NCBI GenBank assembly: GCA_023447635.1
Contig: JAEXNA010000134.1
Span: 1 to 64,000 of the forward strand
Length of the DNA stretch: 64,000 bases
DNA from: Vulcanimicrobiota bacterium
GTDB taxonomy: Bacteria > Vulcanimicrobiota > Xenobia > Xenobiales > JADMJV01
Reading direction: 5' to 3'
Shown here: positions 37,034 to 45,025 of the stretch, one piece after another
How positions within the stretch are numbered: the stretch's first letter is position 1
How the letters are laid out: every line of letters begins with the position of its first letter
Translations under genes and position numbers: made by a program
Notes under the pieces: generated by a model
Database searches by the model: none
What the model was told of the DNA's origin: nothing
Seen by the model: the letters and a program-made list of their open reading frames with translations, nothing else

Positions 37034-38029
37034 TTAGGCCTTGCGTTTGCGGCAGCCGACGGCGGAGGCCAACTCTTTGGCGTCGAGATCGGCCGAGCAA
37101 GCGGTGATCGTCCAGCCGTCCTTTTCCCAGGCCAGCACGGGGAACTGATCGCCGGCAAGTTCCCGGGCCGGAGCTTCGACCGAGGCAGCGTCGGCCACGC
37201 TGGCGCTAGGAAGAAAATGGACCGAGATGGTCTTACCGTCTTTGAGGTAGACGTTGTGGACCATCGGACCGCCGCCCGGCGCGTGGCACATCTGCGAGGC
37301 TACCAGGTTCCACCCCTCGGCAATTCGAGTGCTAGGCAGGGGACCAAAGCTGGAACTGTTGTAAGGGGCGCAGTGCTTGGCGCCTTCTTTTTTGAGCGTG
37401 CTGCAGCAGCGTTTATGATCTTTGCGAACCGATTCCGCGAGCGCCTTTTCGGCCCCGCCAAGGAAGGTGCCGAAGACCAGCGCGACCGTCGCGGCAAGCG
37501 ACGCAGCGGCAACAGCGGCGCGTTTCCAGCGGGAGGAGGAGGGGAGGGAGACCACCTTCGATCGGGAGGGAGCCGCCGTCGCCGGCGAAGCGCCGCGCGC
37601 TGCCTCCTTAACCGCTTCCTCGACCCGCCGCCGACATTCGGGCGGCGCGACGATCGCCTGCTGGCAGTCGCGCACGGAGTCTCTCAAGCCCTGCAGGTAA
37701 CGGCCTTTCGAGCAGTCTTCGTCGCCCAGATGAAGCGAGCGTTCGCTGCGCAGATCGCGCCCCGCCTCCCGGCCCACCGCGCCTTCGACCCGAGCCACCA
37801 GGGCGCTATCCGGAGCCGCATCCTGGCTGTGAGCGACGGCCCGCGCCGTGGCCGATTCGAAGCGGGCTAACTCGTCTTCGGCTAGACCGCTGGGCGGCAG
37901 TTCAGCGCCGGCCTTCAGCGCCTCGAGCAATCGCCCTCGTAGCGCCTCTCCGGCACGGGTGGACTGCAAAGACGCCTTGACGGCGCTCTGTAGCGACTGT
38001 TCGAACTGCTCCTGACTATGCTGGCTCAT
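37034..38029 (-). CDS. Single-pass membrane protein, anti-sigma-factor-like
   Basis: This is a 331-aa protein with a helical, charged N-terminal half (~1-160), one membrane segment (AAVAAASLAATVALVFGTF, ~170-188) and a Cys-containing outer domain. The outer domain has CCSTLKKEGAKHC, then SQMCHAPGGG, a beta-rich part and ITACSADLD. This arrangement resembles transmembrane anti-sigma factors with a sensory periplasmic domain, but I see no clear zinc-binding HxxxCxxC motif and no ECF sigma gene beside it. It is the third gene of a likely rqcH, TlpA-like, anti-sigma-like operon. Five or more cysteines outside the membrane, beside a thioredoxin-fold lipoprotein, hint at thiol chemistry (inference). 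Confidence 0.5.
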   Translation of the reverse strand: MSQHSQEQFEQSLQSAVKASLQSTRAGEALRGRLLEALKAGAELPPSGLAEDELARFESATARAVAHSQDAAPDSALVARVEGAVGREAGRDLRSERSLHLGDEDCSKGRYLQGLRDSVRDCQQAIVAPPECRRRVEEAVKEAARGASPATAAPSRSKVVSLPSSSRWKRAAVAAASLAATVALVFGTFLGGAEKALAESVRKDHKRCCSTLKKEGAKHCAPYNSSSFGPLPSTRIAEGWNLVASQMCHAPGGGPMVHNVYLKDGKTISVHFLPSASVADAASVEAPARELAGDQFPVLAWEKDGWTITACSADLDAKELASAVGCRKRKA

Positions 38030-38094
38030 GGGTCATCTCGGAAATGGTCTCTGGGGACGACCGGGGAAAGCTCGGTCAGTACTGGCAACCAGGG

Positions 38095-38640
38095 CTACCT
38101 GGCGGAGTTCCCGCCTCGGCCGGGCAAATATTGGGAAATCGCGGTGGACATCTCTTCGGTCGAGTAGTGCCCTTCCCATCGTTCCACGATCTGTCCCTCT
38201 TTGTCGACTAAGACCGCAGTCGGGATACTTTTCAGGCTGAACTTGTCGTAGGCCGAATCGACCCCTACGGCGACGGCGTACGGGGTTTTGTTGATAGCCA
38301 GGAAGGCGCGCAGGTCGGCCGGCTCTTCCTGATAGGACACGGCGATGATACGCAGCCCGCGGGGCGAATAGCGCTCGTGCAGTTCGGCCAGGCGGCCCAG
38401 CAGCACCTTGACGTTACTGTCCCAGGTCTTGGACCAGAACACGACCAGGGTGATATCGCCGTTGGGGTTCTCTTTCGGCTTCAGGCTGACCGGACTGCCG
38501 TCGACGGCGGTCAGGTTAAAGCCGGGCGAGGCCTGCCCTTTGCCGGACTTCGGGCTGGGCGTGGAGGTAGCGCTACCTCCGCCGTTACAGCCGGACAGGC
38601 TGAGCAGGCCAAAGAGCAGGCAGACGAACAGAAATCTCAT
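38095..38640 (-). CDS. TlpA/ResA-like lipoprotein without the redox CxxC
   Basis: This 181-aa protein has a lipoprotein signal peptide (lipobox LSGC, lipidated Cys18) and a thioredoxin-like fold. The fold is seen in SPGFNLTAVDGSPVSL, ITLVVFWSKTWDSN, the GLRIIAVSYQE strand and the cis-Pro loop KSIPTAVLVDKEG. In active relatives the segment after FW reads like ATWCPPC; here it is SKTWDSN, and the mature chain has no cysteine except the lipidated one. It therefore cannot do dithiol exchange and may be a binding or chaperone-like relative. The ATG overlaps the rqcH stop (ATGA). Confidence 0.85.
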   Translation of the reverse strand: MRFLFVCLLFGLLSLSGCNGGGSATSTPSPKSGKGQASPGFNLTAVDGSPVSLKPKENPNGDITLVVFWSKTWDSNVKVLLGRLAELHERYSPRGLRIIAVSYQEEPADLRAFLAINKTPYAVAVGVDSAYDKFSLKSIPTAVLVDKEGQIVERWEGHYSTEEMSTAISQYLPGRGGNSAR

Positions 38641-40289
38641 GGGGCAATCTCCTTCTTGTCCAGACGACGAAGACCCTCCGGCGGGGCCGAGGTCGGATCC
38701 ACCACGATCTCGCGTTCAGAGCGGTAGGTGACTTTACCCAGCGGACCGCCTTTAGGTTTCTTGAGAAAGCGAACCGGTGTGGTGATGACCGCGCAGCGGC
38801 TTTCGGCACTGCTCTTCGAGTAGACGGCGGCAAGCCACGCCGCAGCCAGTTGAGTCGCCTCCCGGACCTCGCGACCGCCGGTGCGCAGCAGCACGTGGCT
38901 GCCTGCCCCCAGGCGGACGTGGAACCACTGGTCGTCACGGGCCGCGTCGCGCAGGCTGAGCTTCTCGTTCTGGGCCGGGTTTCGCCCTACCAGAAGCTGG
39001 AAGCCGTCGTGCTCGAAGCGGCGAGGGCCCGACGACGGCACCTCGGGGGCGCGTCGCTTTTTGCCCTGGCGAGAGCCCGGGATCGCTTTGCGCACCTCTT
39101 CAAGGTCGGTTCGATTCTCGGCGCTCTCGGCCGCGTAGAGCAGCTCATCCCAGAAGGCGATCTCCTCGGCCGCCAGGCCGATCTGTTCGTCTAAGACGGC
39201 CAGCGCTCGCTTCTTCTTTTTCGCTCGAAGGTAGTACCGCTCGGCGTTCTCGGTCGCGGTCATGGACGGCTCGAGCGGGATGGTCAGCGGACGGCCTTCC
39301 CAGTCTTGAGTGCGGAATTCGGGGGCGCGGCCGCCGATGCTGGAGGCGTAGGCCAGTAGCAGGTCGCCGTACAGCTGGTCGCGGGGGGCCGATTCGGCTC
39401 CCTTCTTGTCCTTCTCGCGCTTCTCCATCTTGCGCAGGGACTTGTCGCGCCCTTTGCGCAGGGTGCGCAGCAGCTCGTCGCGGTGGTCGGGCACGCCGGG
39501 GGCGCGGGTGCTCTCGGCCCAGCGAGCCGAGGCCGCCAGGCTCAGTGAAGGGTAGGGGCGAGGCGCCCCTTCCAGGTAGGTCAGCTCTCCATCCGAGGCC
39601 AGGCCCGGGTGAAGCGCGCTCCTGTCGTCGTCTCGCAAGGGCGCCATGATGGCGTCCCAGAGCGGGGCGAAACTTGCCCCGCTCTGGGCTCGCAGTCGCT
39701 TGCTCCACAGCGGGGGAAGCCCCCGCACGATGGCACCCAGCGCCTCGCTTTCTGTTAGTCCGTTGCGCTGGGCTTGCTCGAAGCGTTCCAGCGCCTGCTC
39801 TCCCGTGAGTTCGGTGACCCAGGGCAGCTCGGATGGTTCCGGTTCGGGATACGGCTGGCGGGTCGGGAAACGGCCGCGGTTGGGGAAGGCACCGGCTACC
39901 AGAGCGGTCTCGGGGGCCAGTAGCAGAAGCTGGCTGGGGCGGCCGGACCAGTCGAAGACCAGGCGGTACTCCGAGGAGAAATGGAATTCGATCGCCCGCT
40001 CCAACCCCTTCTGCTCCACCCTCAGCAGGCGGCAGCCGCCGAAATGTTTGCGGCATAGCATCAGAAAGGCCGAGGGGACGATGGCCGGTGGGTGGGCGTC
40101 GGGCAGCAGATGAAGGCGGCTGCGCTCGGGGTGCAGCGAGATCAGCAGCTTGTCCGTGCGTCCCGGCGAGCGCAGGTGAAGCAGGAAATCTTGCTCGGAG
40201 ATCTGGGAGAACTTTTGCACCCGGCTGTCCACCAGCAGGGGGGCCAGTTCCAGCAGCAAGGCGTGGGCGTTGAGGCTGTCGAGACTCAT
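38637..40289 (-). CDS. rqcH: NFACT-family ribosome quality control protein RqcH
   Basis: RqcH binds obstructed 50S subunits with peptidyl-tRNA and recruits tRNA-Ala to add C-terminal alanine tails. The N-terminal NFACT-N domain covers ~1-230, with a helical coiled-coil middle (~265-400, rich in Lys/Arg). The NFACT-R domain is clear near 430-480: VGRNPAQNEKLSLRDA, DQWFHVRLGAGSHV. The closing part, GPLGKVTYRSEREIVVDP, is also family-typical. It is 550 aa. It is divergent from gmk and overlaps the TlpA-like gene by 4 bp. Older annotations call this family fibronectin-binding protein A. Confidence 0.92.
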   Translation of the reverse strand: MSLDSLNAHALLLELAPLLVDSRVQKFSQISEQDFLLHLRSPGRTDKLLISLHPERSRLHLLPDAHPPAIVPSAFLMLCRKHFGGCRLLRVEQKGLERAIEFHFSSEYRLVFDWSGRPSQLLLLAPETALVAGAFPNRGRFPTRQPYPEPEPSELPWVTELTGEQALERFEQAQRNGLTESEALGAIVRGLPPLWSKRLRAQSGASFAPLWDAIMAPLRDDDRSALHPGLASDGELTYLEGAPRPYPSLSLAASARWAESTRAPGVPDHRDELLRTLRKGRDKSLRKMEKREKDKKGAESAPRDQLYGDLLLAYASSIGGRAPEFRTQDWEGRPLTIPLEPSMTATENAERYYLRAKKKKRALAVLDEQIGLAAEEIAFWDELLYAAESAENRTDLEEVRKAIPGSRQGKKRRAPEVPSSGPRRFEHDGFQLLVGRNPAQNEKLSLRDAARDDQWFHVRLGAGSHVLLRTGGREVREATQLAAAWLAAVYSKSSAESRCAVITTPVRFLKKPKGGPLGKVTYRSEREIVVDPTSAPPEGLRRLDKKEIAP

Positions 40290-40376
40290 GGCCGGGAGGT
40301 TTGCCCCCCGTCGCGCTTAGTCCTCGCGACGCTCGAAGGAGAGGATCTTGCCCCGGTCGGGGTGAACGCGGCAGCC

Positions 40377-40982
40377 GTGCGCGGACTGTTGTTAGTGGTC
40401 TCTGGACCCTCTGGTGTAGGCAAGGGAACCCTCCTGGGGCTTCTGCTCGAACGTCGAAAAGACTGCGTCTTTTCCGTTTCTGCCACCACTCGTCCGCCTC
40501 GGCCCGGCGAGGAAGACGGCGTTCACTACTACTTTCTCGAGGGCAAAGTGTTCTCGGACTGGGTCGAGCAAGACCGCTTTCTCGAATGGAACAAAGTGTT
40601 CGACCGCTTCTACGGCACGCCGCTCGCCCCCGTCGAAGAGCACTTGGCGGCCGGGACCAACGTGGTGCTCGATATCGACGTCCAGGGCGGTGTGCAGGTG
40701 ATCGAGAGTCGCCCCGACGCCGTAAGCATCTTTATCGCTCCACCCTGTCTGGAGACCCTGGCCGACCGACTTCAGGGGCGAGGCACCGAGTCGGATAACG
40801 AGATCAACCTTCGTCTGCTGACGGCCAAGAGCGAGCTCAAGACTATGCACCACTATCAGTATTTGGTGGTCAACGACGATCTCGAATCGACGGTCGCTCA
40901 GCTCGACGCCATCGTCGAAGCCGAGCGCTGCCGCTACGAGCGGATGGAGCGCGAGAACCGGCTCCCGGATTTCGATAAATGA
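40377..40982 (+). CDS. gmk: Guanylate kinase
   Basis: This enzyme phosphorylates GMP to GDP. The P-loop is VVSGPSGVGKGT (residues ~7-18). The GMP-binding segment is SVSATTRPPRPGEEDGVHYYF, and LDIDVQGGVQV and the lid region RLQGRGTESDNEINLRL complete the fold. The frame is open far upstream but only opposite rqcH. I chose GTG 40377, which gives the standard 201 aa, starts three residues before the first beta-strand and has GGGGTGA 11 bp upstream; another GTG at 40362 is possible. The NHL gene follows after 12 bp. Confidence 0.93.
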   Translation: MRGLLLVVSGPSGVGKGTLLGLLLERRKDCVFSVSATTRPPRPGEEDGVHYYFLEGKVFSDWVEQDRFLEWNKVFDRFYGTPLAPVEEHLAAGTNVVLDIDVQGGVQVIESRPDAVSIFIAPPCLETLADRLQGRGTESDNEINLRLLTAKSELKTMHHYQYLVVNDDLESTVAQLDAIVEAERCRYERMERENRLPDFDK

Positions 40983-40994
40983 TGAGGTGCCGCC

Positions 40995-42227
40995 GTGGCT
41001 GCTGAAGGCAATCAGAAGATGGTGATCTGGATCGTGGCCATCTCGCTGGTGGCTATCATCCTGGTGGTCGCCGCCATCATGTTTGGCCAGCAAGACGGGC
41101 CGCCGACCTTTTCGACTTCATTCGGGAGCGGGCAGCCCACCAACAAGACTGGCGACTTCAGCCATCCCGTGGGCGTAGCCGTTTCGCCCAACGGCCAGAT
41201 CTTCGTGCTGGAGACCGCCATCTCGCGCATCCAGCAGCTCGACGTCAGCGGTAAGGTGCTGGCCGAGTGGGGTTCTCCCGGGTCCAAGAACAGCCAGTTC
41301 GACGAGCCGCTGCGCCTGGCCGCCGACACCGGCGGAAACCTGTGGGTCGCCGACACCGGGAACCATCGTATCCAGTGGTTCTCTGCCGCCGGAGAGTGGC
41401 AGGGCGCCTTCGGAGCCCGAGGCGGGGAGCCGGGTGAGTTTTCCCACCCCGCTGGGCTGGCCTTCGATTCGAACAACAACCTTTACGTCGCCGATAGCCA
41501 GAACCACCGCATCCAGAAGATCGGGCGTCAGCTCAATGTTCTTCAGGTCTACCCCGAAGCTCCTGACAACGTTAACGCTCAGGGTCTGCTGGACACCCCG
41601 TGGGGGGTCGCTATCGACGCCACCGATACCGTCTATGTGGCCGACACCGGTCACAACCGGATCGTCCGCTACTCTAACGACGGTCGTTTTCTGAGCGCCT
41701 TCGGTTCGCGCGGCAAGGCCGACGGGCAGTTCGACGGCCCCAAGGCGCTGGCGTTCGACAGCGACGGCAACCTGGTGGTGGTCGATTCGGGGAACAATCG
41801 ACTGCAAAAGTTTACCCCTCAAGGCGAGTTCATGTACGCCTGGGGCGGTCAAGGGGTGACCGGCGGGATGTTCAACAACCCGCAGCAGTTGGCCATCGCC
41901 AGCGACGGCACTCTGTATGTGGCCGACACCGGCAACAACCGGATTCAGAAATTCGTGCCTCGCAAGCTGAATTCGACCAACTCGGCGCTGCCGATCGTGG
42001 GTCCTACTCGTCCCGTTTTCCAGGCCGACCCTCGGACCGGCAACCCCGACACTCTGCCGCCCGCCCAGGGTGTGCCGGAAGGCGGCGCCACCACGCTGCC
42101 CAATACGGCTCCCCCCGACACCCTGCCGCCGCCCGACACCTCCGCCCCTGGCGGGACGGCCACCTCGAGCGCTACCCCTCTGGACCCGGCGCTCCTCGAG
42201 GCCACCCCCTCTCCCGTCGAGTTGTAG
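40995..42227 (+). CDS. Membrane-anchored NHL-repeat beta-propeller protein
   Basis: This 410-aa protein has one N-terminal membrane segment (VIWIVAISLVAIILVVAAIM, ~10-29) and six NHL repeats covering ~45-320. Repeat hallmarks include FSHPVGVAVSPNGQIFV, LWVADTGNHRIQWF, LYVADSQNHRIQKI, VYVADTGHNRIVRY and LYVADTGNNRIQKF. A Pro/Thr/Ala-rich tail (~330-410) follows. The propeller most likely lies outside the cytoplasm and binds protein, peptide or glycan; no catalytic residues are apparent. The start is a GTG with GAGGTG 5 bp ahead. It sits directly behind gmk. Confidence 0.9.
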   Translation: MAAEGNQKMVIWIVAISLVAIILVVAAIMFGQQDGPPTFSTSFGSGQPTNKTGDFSHPVGVAVSPNGQIFVLETAISRIQQLDVSGKVLAEWGSPGSKNSQFDEPLRLAADTGGNLWVADTGNHRIQWFSAAGEWQGAFGARGGEPGEFSHPAGLAFDSNNNLYVADSQNHRIQKIGRQLNVLQVYPEAPDNVNAQGLLDTPWGVAIDATDTVYVADTGHNRIVRYSNDGRFLSAFGSRGKADGQFDGPKALAFDSDGNLVVVDSGNNRLQKFTPQGEFMYAWGGQGVTGGMFNNPQQLAIASDGTLYVADTGNNRIQKFVPRKLNSTNSALPIVGPTRPVFQADPRTGNPDTLPPAQGVPEGGATTLPNTAPPDTLPPPDTSAPGGTATSSATPLDPALLEATPSPVEL

Positions 42228-42300
42228 TCGAGCCTTCGGGAGGAACTGGGTCGGTCTGGTGTAACAACGACCCCAATATTTCTCCGTGGAGGTCATCGAA

Positions 42301-43125
42301 GTGAAAAAGTTGTGCACCCTGGGTTTGGCGGCGCTGATGGTGAGCGGCTGCCTGGAACGCGTCCCCTCGACGCCCGCAGCCGCAACCCCGCCTCCCGTGC
42401 GCGAGGTTGCTCAAGAGACCCCTGCCGCTCCGGAAACGCCGGGCTCCGCCACGCCCTCGGCCAGCGGCACTCCGGCCGCGACGGCGACGCCCGGGGCGAG
42501 CGCTACGCCCAAAGTCGCCGTTCCGGCGGGCAAACCGTTGGAGAACACTCTGACGCCGCTCGACGGCAAAACCGGCACCTTCCCCGTGATTAGCCGTAAG
42601 GAGATCGTCAAGATGACGACTTCCGGCGGTGAGGTCGTGATCGAGCTTTACCCCGAGGCGGCGCCCAACGCCGTGCAGCGCTTCAAAGAGCTGATCGCGG
42701 CCGGCTTCTACGACGACACTCCGGTCAGCCGCGTGGTCAAAACGCCGGCTCCTTTCGTGGCCCAGTTCGGCATCAACTGGCGCGCTCCGCACAAGGAGTG
42801 GGAGAAGAAAAACTTCAAAGATGACCCCAGCTTCTTCAAGCTCGAGCGCGGCACCCTGGCCTTTGCCAAGGCCGGCCTGGACAGCAACTCGACCCAGGTC
42901 TTCATCAACTATCGTGACAACAGCCAGTTGGCCGACCCCTCGATGAACTTTACCGCTTTTGGCAAAGTGGTCAAAGGGATGGAAGTGGTCGACGCTTTCG
43001 TACCGGTGGGTGACGAAGGTTCGGGCCTGGACCAGTACCGGCTGTGGACGGACGGCGGGAACTATCTCGAGTCGCTGACCGTCAAGCCGTCGATGATCGA
43101 AAAGGTGGCCGTCGTCAAATCCTGA
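42301..43125 (+). CDS. Lipoprotein cyclophilin-type peptidyl-prolyl isomerase
   Basis: This 274-aa exported isomerase has a lipoprotein signal peptide (lipobox VSGC) and an Ala/Pro/Thr-rich linker to ~90. A cyclophilin domain follows (~100-270): EVVIELYPEAAPNAVQRF, the active-site Arg in PVSRVV, Phe and Gln in PFVAQFG, and NSTQVFINYRDN. There is a three-residue insertion between the active-site Arg and Phe compared with CypA, and the usual KHVVFG His is absent (NFTAFG). The start is GTG 42301 with a near-perfect GGAGGT 7 bp upstream; an in-frame ATG at 42286 overlaps that ribosome site and is unlikely. Its role is probably folding of envelope proteins. Confidence 0.9.
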   Translation: MKKLCTLGLAALMVSGCLERVPSTPAAATPPPVREVAQETPAAPETPGSATPSASGTPAATATPGASATPKVAVPAGKPLENTLTPLDGKTGTFPVISRKEIVKMTTSGGEVVIELYPEAAPNAVQRFKELIAAGFYDDTPVSRVVKTPAPFVAQFGINWRAPHKEWEKKNFKDDPSFFKLERGTLAFAKAGLDSNSTQVFINYRDNSQLADPSMNFTAFGKVVKGMEVVDAFVPVGDEGSGLDQYRLWTDGGNYLESLTVKPSMIEKVAVVKS

Positions 43126-43146
43126 CGGCGCCTCCGGGGGTCCCCC

Positions 43147-44223
43147 TTGTCCTATATTCTGGGAAGCGGTATACAGCTTCCACCGCATCACTACTCGCAG
43201 GCCGACCTGGCTGATGCTCTGGTCGAACTGTGGGGAGACGCCTTATTCAATCCCGACCGGCTGCGCGCTTTTTTCGAGAGCGTTCAGGTCCAGAGCCGTT
43301 CCCTGGCCTTGCCCAAGGAGCGCTATCGCGAGGTGCGGGACTTCGGGGCCCGCAACCTGGCCTGGCGTGAAGTCGCCCTGGACCTGCTGACGGAACTCGC
43401 TCCCAGGGTGGCAGCCGAGAGCGGACTGCCGCTCGAAGAAACGGAGTTTCTCGTTTCTACCACGGTGACCGGCCTGGCCGTGCCTACCCTGGAAGCGCGC
43501 CTGATGAACCGGCTCCCTTTTCCTCGCCACGCCCGGCGGGTACCGCTCTTTGGGCTGGGCTGCCTGGCCGGCGCTGCCGGACTGGCGCGTCTGCACGATC
43601 TGCTGGGAGGCAGCGCTTCGAGCGGGCTGCTGCTGGCGGTCGAACTGTGCTCGCTGACCCTGCGCACGGCCGACGTTTCGGTGGCCAATCTGGTCGCAAC
43701 CGGCCTGTTCGGAGACGGAGCCGGGGCGGTCGCCATGGCGGGCACCGGCCATGCTCAGGCGGCCAGGGCCGTTCGAGAGGGGCGAGGCTGTCGAGTGATT
43801 GCGACGCGTTCGGCCTTTTTTGATGATTCCGAATATGTCATGGGTTGGGAGTTCGACGATCAGGGATTCCAGGTAGTGCTGGCCAACGACGTCCCGGCTT
43901 ACGCCGCCGGCCCGGTCTGCCAGGGGCTGCGAGACTTCCTGGCCGAGCACGGACTGACTCCCGCCGACATCACCCACTGGCTGGCCCATCCTGGAGGCCC
44001 CAAGGTGATCGCTGCGCTCGAGGAAGGGCTCGGTTTGGGGCCGGTGCTGGAAGCCTCGCGGCGGACCCTGGCCGAGGTGGGCAACCTGTCCTCGGTTTCC
44101 GTTCTCTGTTTACTCGATGACCTCTTGCGATCGGGCCGACCCCAGCCCGGCGATTGGGGCGTACTGATGGCGATGGGGCCGGCGTTCTGCGCCGAGATCG
44201 TACTGCTGAGGTGGCAATCGTGA
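43147..44223 (+). CDS. Type III polyketide synthase (chalcone/stilbene synthase family)
   Basis: This homodimeric iterative ketosynthase would extend an acyl starter with malonyl-CoA to give alkylresorcinols or alkylpyrones. The catalytic triad is visible: Cys139 in FGLGCLAGAAGLAR, His281 in WLAHPGGPKVI and Asn313 in VGNLSSVSV. GLFGDGAGAVA and the C-terminal GPAFCAEIVLLRW are family hallmarks. The product is 358 aa, the usual size. The start is TTG 43147. It opens a six-gene operon in which every gene overlaps the next, with dedicated acyl-AMP ligase and acyl carrier protein for starter supply. The bacterial srsABC and bpsAB operons have the same synthase-methyltransferase core. Confidence 0.92.
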   Translation: MSYILGSGIQLPPHHYSQADLADALVELWGDALFNPDRLRAFFESVQVQSRSLALPKERYREVRDFGARNLAWREVALDLLTELAPRVAAESGLPLEETEFLVSTTVTGLAVPTLEARLMNRLPFPRHARRVPLFGLGCLAGAAGLARLHDLLGGSASSGLLLAVELCSLTLRTADVSVANLVATGLFGDGAGAVAMAGTGHAQAARAVREGRGCRVIATRSAFFDDSEYVMGWEFDDQGFQVVLANDVPAYAAGPVCQGLRDFLAEHGLTPADITHWLAHPGGPKVIAALEEGLGLGPVLEASRRTLAEVGNLSSVSVLCLLDDLLRSGRPQPGDWGVLMAMGPAFCAEIVLLRWQS

Positions 44224-44771
44224 CCATTCTAGCCCATACGGCTTTCCTCTTTCTTCTGGCGCTATTAGCCTTGCAACGAGCCGTCGAACTGCTCTTTGCC
44301 CGCTCGAACGCCGCGCATCTGCGACGCCTGGGCGGTCAGGAGGTAGGACGCTCTCACTACCCGCTGATGGTCGGCCTGCACGCCGCCTGGTTCGCAGCCA
44401 TGGTCTTGGAGAGACTGTACTTTCCTACGTGCTGGAGCCTCACCGCGTTCTCTCTGGGTTGGAGTGGACTGCTGCTGGGTCAAGGGTTGCGCTGGTGGAC
44501 CATCCGCACCCTCGGTCGTCGCTGGACGACCCGCATCATCGTTCTTCCCGGGCTGCCCCGGGTAGTCGAGGGCCCGTTCCGCCTGTTGCGTCACCCTAAC
44601 TACCTGGGGGTCTGGCTCGAGATCGTCGGCGTTCCGCTGATCGGCGGCTGCTGGAGAACCGCGCTGGTGCTGGGGGCGCTTCATACCGCATTCCTACTCT
44701 ACCGGATCCCGCTCGAAGAGGCAGCTCTGCGCGACCACGGCTGCTTGCCCGCCGAAGAAGCTCCGCTGTGA
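44220..44771 (+). CDS. Isoprenylcysteine carboxyl methyltransferase-family membrane methyltransferase
   Basis: This 183-aa integral membrane protein has about four or five hydrophobic segments (for example AFLFLLALLALQ and LTAFSLGWSGLLLGQGL). It carries the ICMT C-terminal S-adenosylmethionine-binding signature VEGPFRLLRHPNYLGVWLE, with the usual RHPNY core, and a trailing EE pair (PLEEAAL). In bacterial type III PKS operons such as bpsAB and srsAB this family O-methylates alkylpyrones or alkylresorcinols, which is the likely role here. The start is a GTG that overlaps the PKS stop (GTGA), with GAGGTG 6 bp upstream. Confidence 0.9.
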   Translation: MTILAHTAFLFLLALLALQRAVELLFARSNAAHLRRLGGQEVGRSHYPLMVGLHAAWFAAMVLERLYFPTCWSLTAFSLGWSGLLLGQGLRWWTIRTLGRRWTTRIIVLPGLPRVVEGPFRLLRHPNYLGVWLEIVGVPLIGGCWRTALVLGALHTAFLLYRIPLEEAALRDHGCLPAEEAPL

Positions 44772-45025
44772 ACGAGGCTCGCGAAGCGCTCTTCGAGCAG
44801 GTTCTCAAGGTGCTGCGAGGTCCCTGTGGGGTGGTCGCGGAGGTCGCGGAAGGGAGTCGTCTGGCCGAGGACCTGCAGCTCGATTCGGTAGGACTTCTGG
44901 CGCTGGCGGTCAGTCTGGAGAACCACTACAAGGTGCGGCTGCCCGACAATCCGACCGACCCGCCACAAACCGTGGGGGACGTGCTGGACCTTTTGCAGAG
45001 GGGCTTGGAGGGGTCGGATGGATAG
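44768..45025 (+). CDS. Acyl carrier protein of the type III PKS operon
   Basis: This 85-aa carrier protein has the phosphopantetheine attachment Ser40 in LQLDSVGLLALAV, followed by the acidic helix II and an LPD segment typical of ACPs. It is expected to receive the acyl chain from the acyl-AMP ligase encoded next and hand it to the polyketide synthase. No dedicated phosphopantetheinyl transferase gene lies in the operon. The start is a GTG overlapping the methyltransferase stop (GTGA), and the end overlaps the ligase start by 8 bp. Confidence 0.92.
   Translation: MNEAREALFEQVLKVLRGPCGVVAEVAEGSRLAEDLQLDSVGLLALAVSLENHYKVRLPDNPTDPPQTVGDVLDLLQRGLEGSDG

Noticed and set aside
40092..40376. 95-codon N-terminal extension of guanylate kinase
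   Set aside because: It overlaps rqcH in antisense and would put a non-homologous block ahead of the P-loop of a standard 201-aa enzyme.
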